DNA of 33,467 nt from Actinomycetota bacterium (lineage in GTDB: Bacteria > Actinomycetota > Actinomycetes > Nanopelagicales > Nanopelagicaceae), in NCBI GenBank assembly GCA_947451045.1, contig CANFXM010000014.1, forward strand, positions 1-33,467, written 5' to 3'. Numbering within the stretch: the first letter of the stretch is position 1; each line of letters starts with the position of its first letter. The notes under the pieces were generated by a model. The model saw only the letters and a list, made by a program, of their open reading frames with translations. It ran no database searches and was not told where the DNA came from. Positions 26,819 to 33,467 of this stretch are shown one piece after another. The translations under genes were made by a program, and so were the position numbers.

Positions 26819-28252
26819 ATGAGTGAACTTCGCGCAAGCGCGCCACTTCTTGACGCATACCTTTCTTACTTCGAAAGCGAGCGCCTTCCCTTCACCATTC
26901 CTGGGCATAAGCAGAGAGCATCGCGCCTTGATGCTGGCCTTGGAGCTGTTGTCGATAGCGATACACCTCTCTACGGTGGCTTAGATGAAATCAAATTAAC
27001 TCAGGGAACTCTGGCACTCGCTGAAAAATTAGCTGCCAAGTTCTGGGGCGGAGATTTTGCTCGTTTCTCAACGGGTGGGTCAACCCATGTCAATCAAGCA
27101 GTCATCCTTGCACTTGGTAAACCTGGCGACAAAGTTGCCTTATCGCGCACTGCTCACCGCTCTGTACTCAGTGCACTAGTACTTGCCGGCCTTGAACCGC
27201 TCTGGCTCTCCCCCGAAATAGATAAGGCAACAGGAGTTCCAACTGGTATTTCAATTTCAGAATTTGAAAAAGTTCTTAGCGAAAAACCAATTGCACTACT
27301 GCTTACTGAACCAGGATATTTGGGAACCTTGTCAGATATTCCTGCCCTGATTTCAAAAGCACATGAACATTCCATTCCAGTAATTATTGATGCTGCGTGG
27401 GGTGCTCACTTTGGTTTTCATCCCGAACTTCCGCGCCATGTAATTCAACTTGGAGCCGACGCGCTTATTACCAGTACACATAAGGCACTTCCTGGGTATA
27501 GCGCATCTGCATTACTCGTAGCGCGTGGGCAATACCTGAACTTAGATCGCCTTGAACAAAGTTTTGAAACCACGCATACAACTTCTCCAGCTGGTGCCCC
27601 CCTTGCATCGATTGATGGGTGCCGCGCACTTTTGCAAACTCGCGGCGAAGAATTACTTGGCGCGCTTATTTCTAATGTAAAAGATTTCAAGGCCCTCGTA
27701 CAAAAGGAATTTGCGCAAGTGATTTTTCTTAATCCTGCTAATTTTGCAGCAGGGCGTTTCGACCCCGTAAAAGTAGTGCTGCGCGCTAATCAATTAGGTG
27801 CCTCCGGTGTTGATATTGAAAAGGCTATTGGCGCTTCCGGTGTTCGAGTTGAGATGGCAGATCGCGATACTGTCGTATTTCTTGCAACACTTGCTGATAC
27901 TGCTCAAGATTTCACCAGCCTTGCAACAATTCTTATTCCAGTTCTCAAAAAACTAGCAACTACTCCACGCGAAACCGCGACAGCGCTGACCTGGTCTGTC
28001 ATTCCACAAAAAGGAATTTCAATGCGCGATGCTTATTTTGCAAAGACTGAAATGGTCAGTGCCAAGGAAGCACTGGGCCGTATTTCTGCAGATCTCATTG
28101 CTCCTTACCCACCGGGAGTTGCTGTTGTGGCTCCAGGTGAAATATTGACCGCTCAGATTATTGATGGATTGAGCGCCTCTAAATCTGCGGGTGTGCGCAT
28201 TGCTTATGCAACGGATAGCTCTCTCGAGCGTTATCGCGTGGTAGCCCGCTAA
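26819..28252 (+). CDS. Orn/Lys/Arg decarboxylase-family PLP enzyme
   Basis: A 477-residue fold-type I PLP enzyme. The N-terminus has PFTIPGHKQ, the family's entry motif, then FSTGGSTHVNQAVILAL, and DAAWGAHFGFHP before the PLP-lysine motif STHKALPGYSASA. The C-terminal domain ends with PYPPGVAVVAPGEILT, typical of these decarboxylases. It should remove the carboxyl group of lysine, arginine or ornithine to give cadaverine, agmatine or putrescine; which one cannot be told. At 477 residues it is the short form, without the N-terminal response-regulator-like wing of the inducible E. coli enzymes. GAGGAG (26806-26811) lies seven bases before the ATG. It is divergent from gabT, so a shared amine pathway is plausible. 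Confidence 0.88.
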   Translation: MSELRASAPLLDAYLSYFESERLPFTIPGHKQRASRLDAGLGAVVDSDTPLYGGLDEIKLTQGTLALAEKLAAKFWGGDFARFSTGGSTHVNQAVILALGKPGDKVALSRTAHRSVLSALVLAGLEPLWLSPEIDKATGVPTGISISEFEKVLSEKPIALLLTEPGYLGTLSDIPALISKAHEHSIPVIIDAAWGAHFGFHPELPRHVIQLGADALITSTHKALPGYSASALLVARGQYLNLDRLEQSFETTHTTSPAGAPLASIDGCRALLQTRGEELLGALISNVKDFKALVQKEFAQVIFLNPANFAAGRFDPVKVVLRANQLGASGVDIEKAIGASGVRVEMADRDTVVFLATLADTAQDFTSLATILIPVLKKLATTPRETATALTWSVIPQKGISMRDAYFAKTEMVSAKEALGRISADLIAPYPPGVAVVAPGEILTAQIIDGLSASKSAGVRIAYATDSSLERYRVVAR

Positions 28253-28263
28253 TAAAGAGAAGG

Positions 28264-28269
28264 TAAACT
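28264..28269 (+). promoter_or_regulatory. Leaderless-type -10 of trhO
   Basis: TAAACT is followed by AGCCAC and ATG 28276. An AGAAGG just before it (28258-28263) is 12 bases from the ATG, too far to be a good ribosome site, which favours the leaderless reading. Confidence 0.5.
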
Positions 28270-28275
28270 AGCCAC

Positions 28276-29184
28276 ATGGCAGAGCAGAAAGTAATCCTTT
28301 ATTACTGCTTCACGCCGATTTCAGATCCAACAGCAATGCGTTTTTGGCAACAGACACTGTGTGAAACTCTTGGCCTCAAAGGTCGCATCATTATTTCCAA
28401 GCACGGCATCAACGGCACTCTCGGTGGCGATATGGATGAGCTCAAGAAATATGTCCATAAAACAAAGCTCTACCCTGGTTTCAAGAAGACTGAATTCAAA
28501 TGGTCTGGCGGAACTGGCAATGACTTTCCACGTTTGCAAGTTCGCGTACGCGATGAACTTGTAGCTTTTGGTGATCCTGACATTATTGAAGTTGATGAGA
28601 ATGGCGTTGTTGGCGGTGGTGTCCATCTTCGTCCTGAAGAAGTAGATGCCCTTGTTGCCGAACGTGGAGATGACGTTGTCTTCTTTGATGGACGTAATGC
28701 CTTCGAAGCTAAAATTGGAAAATTTACCAATGCCATAGTTCCTAATACTGAATCATCGCGCGATTTTGTAGATGAAATCGAGAGCGGAAAATATGATCAC
28801 ATCAAAGATAAGCCAATCGTTACTTACTGTACTGGTGGCATCAGATGCGAAATACTTTCTTCCGTTATGAAAAAACGCGGCTTCAAAGAGGTTTACCAAA
28901 TCAAAGGCGGCATAGTCAAGTACGGAAAAAAATATGGTGATGATAGTTTGTGGGAAGGTTCTCTCTTTACATTTGATGACCGGCTTGCCATTGATTTCTC
29001 ACCTAAAGCAAAAGTAATTGGTGAATGTGAAAAATGTAGTGCGCCGACAAAGCAGTTTTATAACTGCCGCACAGCTACATGTCACGAATTAGTTCTACTC
29101 TGCGACGAATGTGCCAAAGTTAGCGATAATAAAAGCTGCATTCATGATCAGGATCGTAAGTATGACCCAGAATTTATTGGCTAA
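28276..29184 (+). CDS. trhO: tRNA uridine(34) hydroxylase, rhodanese domain (TrhO/YceA type)
   Basis: A 302-residue protein of normal TrhO length. The N-terminal acylphosphatase-like part holds [17 protein letters not shown]; the rhodanese domain (about 115-230) has [15 protein letters not shown] and the active-site loop YCTGGIRCE with its Cys. The C-terminus has paired Cys ([21 protein letters not shown]), probably a zinc-binding end. TrhO makes 5-hydroxyuridine at position 34 of several tRNAs independently of prephenate and improves decoding. It follows the decarboxylase gene by 23 bases but appears to have its own promoter. Its stop overlaps the convergent small gene by four bases. Confidence 0.92.
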   Translation: MAEQKVILYYCFTPISDPTAMRFWQQTLCETLGLKGRIIISKHGINGTLGGDMDELKKYVHKTKLYPGFKKTEFKWSGGTGNDFPRLQVRVRDELVAFGDPDIIEVDENGVVGGGVHLRPEEVDALVAERGDDVVFFDGRNAFEAKIGKFTNAIVPNTESSRDFVDEIESGKYDHIKDKPIVTYCTGGIRCEILSSVMKKRGFKEVYQIKGGIVKYGKKYGDDSLWEGSLFTFDDRLAIDFSPKAKVIGECEKCSAPTKQFYNCRTATCHELVLLCDECAKVSDNKSCIHDQDRKYDPEFIG

Positions 29185-29597
29185 ATCATTCGTTGGTGTT
29201 GATCAAACCACGCTCGAGCAAGTTTGAGAACTTCAGGTTCACTCATCGCTGCAAGATTCTCATCTAGCGCATCAACAATTTTGTGGGCTGTAGAAGGATG
29301 TTTTCGTTCTAAATACTGAATCAAGTGCAACATAGAACTCGCTTTAGCGTGGCCATGCCCAATCAATAATATTTCAGATGCACCTGCAATCGATGTGGCA
29401 ATTTCCTCATAATATGTAATTGTCTGCGCATCAACTTTTGAACCTTTTGTCTTCTGATCAGTTCGAAAATGATGATGATTAGTTTTTTCAGGTGAAAATA
29501 TATGTTCGGGTTTCTTACCTTTTTCTATACCTGTCGCCCAAATTTTCGTTTCATCGTGAGTAACGGTTACTACGACGAATTTATCGGATATTTCCAT
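29181..29597 (-). CDS. Small eRF1-domain-3-like (baeRF-type) protein
   Basis: A 138-residue protein resembling the short bacterial 'translational machinery' proteins related to domain 3 of eRF1/Pelota. Points of likeness are [15 protein letters not shown] at the start, the His-rich [29 protein letters not shown] followed by [15 protein letters not shown], and the end [14 protein letters not shown]. The wider family is linked to ribosomes by homology only; the function of this short form is unknown. AGGGGA (29605-29610) lies seven bases before the ATG. It converges on trhO with a 4-base overlap. The protein lacks the N-terminal and central domains of a true release factor. Confidence 0.6.
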   Translation of the reverse strand: MEISDKFVVVTVTHDETKIWATGIEKGKKPEHIFSPEKTNHHHFRTDQKTKGSKVDAQTITYYEEIATSIAGASEILLIGHGHAKASSMLHLIQYLERKHPSTAHKIVDALDENLAAMSEPEVLKLARAWFDQHQRMI

Positions 29598-29707
29598 ATT
29601 GCCATCCCCTTAGGTGAACTATTTTCACTGTACTACCGGGCTCTTAGACTTGATTGGCTCAGCGAAGAGATGGCACTCAAAGGGTTATGATTTTAAGAGG
29701 TAAAAAT

Positions 29708-29746
29708 ATTCTTACTTCATAGAATAAAAATTATTCTCGATAGAAT
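29708..29746. promoter_or_regulatory. Cluster of alternating ATTCT/AGAAT half-sites upstream of the MmpL-type gene
   Basis: ATTCT or its complement AGAAT occurs four times in alternating direction, at 29708-29712, 29721-29725, 29733-29737 and 29742-29746. Together they form ATTCT-N8-AGAAT, AGAATAA-AAA-TTATTCT and ATTCT-CGAT-AGAAT. The last half-site overlaps the putative -10 of the transporter gene, so a bound repressor would block it. Confidence 0.6.
29741..29746 (+). promoter_or_regulatory. Leaderless-type -10 of the MmpL-type gene
   Basis: TAGAAT is followed by CTTATA and the GTG at 29753. The same hexamer at the same distance is found before the MarR gene. It supports the GTG as start rather than the internal ATG at 29777. 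Confidence 0.55.
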
Positions 29747-29752
29747 CTTATA

Positions 29753-31873
29753 GTGCTCAATATATGGACCATCCGGATGGTTCGTTATCGTCGATACATT
29801 CTCACTCTTTGGTTCATTATCTTTTCTCTTGGACTCTTTGGTGCTTCACATCTCAATTCCAATATTTCTACCTCACTTTCAGTTCCAGGAAGTCAGTCCG
29901 AGCAAGCCGACAAAATTATGGCTAATCACTTCGGCGAAAATACCCAAGGCACATTCACAATACTTTACAAATTTGGTAATGCCTCAGATTTTGAAATTGC
30001 AGGATTCAAATCCAAAATTGAAAGTGCTGCAACTCTTATTCCAACTTCGGTTGTGACTCAACAAAAGGCATTAGGCGGGATGCTGCTAGCCAGCGTGACT
30101 ACATCTTTTTCACTCAATAGAGCAGCGCCGTATACACAGAAATTACGTGATGCCCTGCATTCCTTGCTACCAGGAGCCTTGGTATCTGGCCCACCTGCCA
30201 TTAATTACGACGTCACACCAATACTTTCCAAAGACTTAGGTCGCGGCGAAATTGTTGCGCTAATTCTTGCTTTTTTACTTCTCTTACTCTTTCTGGGTTT
30301 CTCGTGGGCAGTAGTTATTCCATTCATATTCGCTGCAAGTTCAATGAGTGTCGCCCTTGGAGTTATCTACTTATTGGCACAGAAGTTTGTAATGGTTCCC
30401 TATCTTCCAAATATTGTTGAACTCATTGGGCTTGGACTTGCAATCGATTATTCACTTCTCATTGTGCATAGATTCAGAAACGAATTACGTAAAGATCCCT
30501 CAAGCGGTGCGGTTGGGTCAATTATTCGAACAATGGAAACTGCGGGACGAACAGTTTTTATTTCAGGTGTTACAGTGGCAATTGCTCTTGCAACTCTCTT
30601 ACTAGTCCCTATCCCGTTTATTCGTTCCCTCGGTGCCGCCGGAATCGTGGTGCCACTTGTCGCAATTATCAATGTTTTTACACTTCAACCAGTATTACTT
30701 TCTTTATTAGGAAGGCGCGGCGCCAATTCTTTTCGCTTCCACGGTTTGCTTGCATATAAAGATCAACTCTCGGGCTTCTGGGCGCGTATCGCGCGTTTTA
30801 CAACTCGTAAACCTCTGACAATATTTTTGGCATCGAGTGCATCTCTTATCGTGCTTGCATCCTCAGTAATATGGCTTCAATTTACACCGAGCTCATTGAG
30901 CGCAATACCCTCGCAGTTAGATTCCGCCAAAGTAATATCGATGGCCACCCAGCAAATCGGACCAGGAGTAATTACACCGTATTCCCTCGTTATTGATTTA
31001 GGTAGGCCAGGAATCGCTACTTCATCGGAAGTAGATGTAGCTCGCTTGAAATTTGCAAAAGTGCTTCTCACGAACCCGGAGGCATACATTGTTGCGAGTG
31101 ATAAAACTAAAGCATTTGTAGATTCAAGCGGACAATACCTACGTCTATATATCGTTGGACGCCATGATTTAGGCAGTAATGAAGCAAAACAATTCGTAGG
31201 AGAATTACGCCAAAAATATATTCCTCAAGCCACTTTTCCTGCTGGAACCAGAATTTATTTGGGCGGCGCACCTGCACAAGGCGCTGATTTACTTGATGCA
31301 CTTGGTAAATCAATTCCCTGGATCCTAGGTTTAGCAATTACCCTTATCTACCTACTTCTCTTACGTGCATTTCGTTCGATATTACTTCCATTAAAAGCAA
31401 TTCTTCTCGATCTCATCTCGGTATCCGTTGCCTTTGCAAGCTTGGTGGCAGTATTTCGTTTTGGCTTCGCTTCATCACTCCTCCATACATATCGACTTGA
31501 TCAGATGGAGGCCTGGGCACTTATCTTTATGTTTGCTGTTCTCTTTGGACTCTCTATGGATTACGAAGTTTTTATCGTCTCCAGAATGCGAGAGGCTCAC
31601 GACAAAGGCGCCAGTAATGAGGATGCAGTCATCGAAAGTATGGCGCACACCGGCGGCGTTGTAACAGCTGCTGCATTGATCATGGTTACCGCGCTGAGTG
31701 GTTTAGTTGCAGGTCATTTTGCAGGGCTACAACAGCTCGGCGTGGGCTTATCTGTTGGCGTTTTAGTCGATGCAACAATTATTCGCGGACTATTACTTCC
31801 AAGTTCTATGGTCTTACTTGGGAAATGGAATTGGTGGATCCCGAAAAATATCGCAAGGTTTATTAAAAACTAA
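29753..31873 (+). CDS. MMPL/RND-family transporter
   Basis: A 706-residue protein with the MMPL layout. One span near the N-terminus is followed by an extracellular domain (about 40-155), five spans, a second span and extracellular domain (about 350-510), and five more spans. The conserved membrane motifs GLGLAIDYSLLIVHRFRNEL and FGLSMDYEVFIVSRMREAHD are present, carrying the Asp-Tyr pair thought to relay protons. Family members export lipids, glycolipids, pigments or drugs in actinobacteria; the cargo here is not predictable. The start is taken as GTG 29753, leaderless; ATG 29777 is possible. It stands alone, with an operator-like region before it and a hairpin terminator after it. Confidence 0.93.
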   Translation: MLNIWTIRMVRYRRYILTLWFIIFSLGLFGASHLNSNISTSLSVPGSQSEQADKIMANHFGENTQGTFTILYKFGNASDFEIAGFKSKIESAATLIPTSVVTQQKALGGMLLASVTTSFSLNRAAPYTQKLRDALHSLLPGALVSGPPAINYDVTPILSKDLGRGEIVALILAFLLLLLFLGFSWAVVIPFIFAASSMSVALGVIYLLAQKFVMVPYLPNIVELIGLGLAIDYSLLIVHRFRNELRKDPSSGAVGSIIRTMETAGRTVFISGVTVAIALATLLLVPIPFIRSLGAAGIVVPLVAIINVFTLQPVLLSLLGRRGANSFRFHGLLAYKDQLSGFWARIARFTTRKPLTIFLASSASLIVLASSVIWLQFTPSSLSAIPSQLDSAKVISMATQQIGPGVITPYSLVIDLGRPGIATSSEVDVARLKFAKVLLTNPEAYIVASDKTKAFVDSSGQYLRLYIVGRHDLGSNEAKQFVGELRQKYIPQATFPAGTRIYLGGAPAQGADLLDALGKSIPWILGLAITLIYLLLLRAFRSILLPLKAILLDLISVSVAFASLVAVFRFGFASSLLHTYRLDQMEAWALIFMFAVLFGLSMDYEVFIVSRMREAHDKGASNEDAVIESMAHTGGVVTAAALIMVTALSGLVAGHFAGLQQLGVGLSVGVLVDATIIRGLLLPSSMVLLGKWNWWIPKNIARFIKN

Positions 31874-31874
31874 A

Positions 31875-31914
31875 ACCTCACCTCTTAGGGAACGAGAGGC
31901 GAGGTAATAGTTTT
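31875..31914. terminator. Bidirectional terminator between the MmpL-type gene and the Ig-like protein gene
   Basis: ACCTC-A-CCTCT (31875-31885) pairs with AGAGG-C-GAGGT (31895-31905), ten pairs with one internal mismatch and a nine-base loop. TTTT follows at 31911-31914 on the plus strand, and on the minus strand TTTAGTTTTT follows the stem directly. It serves both convergent genes, better on the minus strand. Confidence 0.75.
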
Positions 31915-31920
31915 ATATAT

Positions 31921-33467
31921 TTATTTTTTGATATTAATCGCGAAGTGGAAGGCTGGGATTTGATACCCAACCGCCAGACCCGGGAAATCACGATCAAATG
32001 TTAGTACCGGCGCCATTCCATATGGAGTATTAGCAAAGGATGGTTGTTGTGTGTAAAGCAATGGACGCAGATCAATGATGTGTGTACCAATGCCACCAAC
32101 TGCTTTGAGGTGAACAACGAGGTATCCATTTGAATTGAATCCACATCCATATCCGATATAGCTATTGTCATATGTAACTGCCAATGTGTTATCAAACTGT
32201 GTCCAACCAACACCCTTGAGGCTAATTGTGAATTCCTCACCCTCTTTGAAAGTATTTGTTGGAGCTCCAGCACCGCCTAAAGCAAATGCTGCAGCCGTTC
32301 CGGATAGATCTGCTTTAGCAAGGCCCAAACTTATTGTTTTTCCACTCTTATCCAGGAAGGCCATGATGCTTTCTTTTACATAGAAAGCTATCTGTGCTTC
32401 GACAACGTCTCCTTGCTTAAGTTGAATCATGTGCCATCCACCAAGGTGATCAGGAATTGTTACTTCTTTGCTAATAGTTGTACTAGCAACATCTACAGTT
32501 CCTAATGGAATCGCGTTGTAAACCCAACATGTTCCAGTGCAATTGACTCGGTTACCAACGACAGTCGCCCATACAATTTGGTGTGAACCAGAAGTTGAAA
32601 GTCCAGCAACTGTCAAAATTGTTTTTGAACCAACTGGACCGCTATCTGCTGAAAGTGAAGCAACTGCTTTTGTTGTTGGATCCAATCCTGCAAGTGAAAA
32701 CGTGGTGTGCTGAGTAATTGTTGGAGTCACTTTTGCTGGCCACTGAATATATGGTGTGAAAGCACCTTTATCTTTTGTGATAGTAAATGTTCCAAATCCA
32801 CTATTTGCATAAGGGACTGGTGACTGCATCACATTGAGATATGAGAATGAAATCGCTTCATTTGCTTGAACATAATGTTTACCGACAGCGCCAGAAGCAA
32901 GAATTACTGCCTTTGCAGTTCCTCGCGTCCACCGTGCCATCATTTCGCCAGCGAAGTGATTGTCATAAATCAGCGCAGAACCAGCAGCGTAAAGCTTTGG
33001 TCCTAAACCGGTATATGTCACAGTAATTGGAGTTCCAACCGGACCACTCTTTGGTGTCATAGTGAAACCGCGTGCTACTTGAATTCCGCCATGACCTGCG
33101 CCAACACCATCTCGTACCAAATAAATATCGTGAACCCCACCCCAATCGGATGGAATTTTTGTCTTATATGAAAATGCACCGGTTGCATCAGTGGTCACAG
33201 TTGCCATGTCAACGTAATAGTTGGCATAACTTGTTCCCATGTAGTTCACGGTATTTGGTTGAATTTCGGCTACCCAACTGGCATCAGATGTTGACCAATT
33301 GAGAGTGTATGTTGAATTTGGTGTCAAAGTTTTTCCAGCAATCTCAATTGGATCGCCAACAATTCCTTGTGCTGGAGTAACAGTCATATTTACCATCGTT
33401 TGTGGAGTAGTAAATGTGACTGATTTTGTTCCAGTGAAAGGCAGTGCAGGAATATCTGGAATTCCAG
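31921..33467 (-). CDS. Large secreted protein with repeated Ig-like domains (C-terminal part, 5' end outside the window)
   Basis: The frame is open from the window edge to the stop at 31921 (about 515 codons), beginning upstream of the internal Met at 33396 with residues such as PALPFTGTKSVTFTTPQT. Three similar beta-sandwich starts are seen: MTVTPAQGIVGDPIEIAG, FTMTPKSGPVGTPITVTYTG and LSADSGPVGSKTILTVAG, the pattern of IPT/Ig-like domains in actinobacterial surface proteins. Between them lie PSDWGGVHDIYLVRDG and PDHLGGWHMIQLKQGD, which look like repeats of one another. Composition is rich in Thr, Gly, Ser and Ala, with few Cys. No LPXTG motif or C-terminal membrane span is present; it ends FAINIKK. 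A surface or adhesion role is likely, ligand unknown. Confidence 0.75.
   Translation of the reverse strand, partial: GIPDIPALPFTGTKSVTFTTPQTMVNMTVTPAQGIVGDPIEIAGKTLTPNSTYTLNWSTSDASWVAEIQPNTVNYMGTSYANYYVDMATVTTDATGAFSYKTKIPSDWGGVHDIYLVRDGVGAGHGGIQVARGFTMTPKSGPVGTPITVTYTGLGPKLYAAGSALIYDNHFAGEMMARWTRGTAKAVILASGAVGKHYVQANEAISFSYLNVMQSPVPYANSGFGTFTITKDKGAFTPYIQWPAKVTPTITQHTTFSLAGLDPTTKAVASLSADSGPVGSKTILTVAGLSTSGSHQIVWATVVGNRVNCTGTCWVYNAIPLGTVDVASTTISKEVTIPDHLGGWHMIQLKQGDVVEAQIAFYVKESIMAFLDKSGKTISLGLAKADLSGTAAAFALGGAGAPTNTFKEGEEFTISLKGVGWTQFDNTLAVTYDNSYIGYGCGFNSNGYLVVHLKAVGGIGTHIIDLRPLLYTQQPSFANTPYGMAPVLTFDRDFPGLAVGYQIPAFHFAINIKK

Overview
The window looks like a chromosomal segment of a low-GC, streamlined actinobacterium. 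A freshwater acI-type lineage (Nanopelagicales, e.g. Planktophila) is my best guess. That guess rests on actinobacterial versions of GabT, HmuTUV, TldD/TldE, Tgt and a bPH_6 membrane protein, on a Lys/Arg/Ala-rich histone-like tail, on very tight gene packing (no gene-free gap reaches 300 bases) and on many leaderless-type promoters. It is an inference from gene content, not a phylogeny.

Layout. 1-192 is the end of a basic DNA-binding protein, followed by a bidirectional terminator. 250-3996 holds a MarR regulator facing an M13 metallopeptidase and tgt across a palindromic operator. 4005-5483 is a secreted arylsulfotransferase-like propeller. 5581-12453 is a peptide-type ABC importer on the minus strand (binding protein, a permease with a large insert, a second permease, fused ATPases), interrupted by a plus-strand PH-domain gene. 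12578-13876 is an MFS exporter facing tldD/tldE (13916-16803). 16807-21209 carries a secreted protein of unknown function downstream of a MalT-type LuxR regulator. 21311-25432 is a TetR gene, a secreted neocarzinostatin-like protein and the haem importer hmuTUV. 25395-29597 carries gabT, an Orn/Lys/Arg decarboxylase-like enzyme, trhO and a small eRF1-domain-like protein. 29753-31873 is an MmpL-type transporter. From 31921 to the window end is the C-terminal part of a large secreted Ig-like protein.

How the genes work together. Much of the window is envelope and nutrient traffic: peptide uptake plus peptidases (M13, TldD/E), haem uptake, two exporters and four secreted proteins. Two genes modify the tRNA wobble base (tgt at G34, trhO at U34). 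gabT and the decarboxylase are divergent and could belong to amine/GABA metabolism.

The most notable signals are in the regulatory DNA. At eight gene starts a TANNNT hexamer lies exactly six bases before the start codon, which fits leaderless transcription. A perfect 16-bp direct repeat with a 25-bp period lies between hmuT and its divergent secreted neighbour. The importer has a strong hairpin between its binding-protein and permease genes. A terminator-like hairpin for a minus-strand gene is built into the end of the convergent tetR reading frame.
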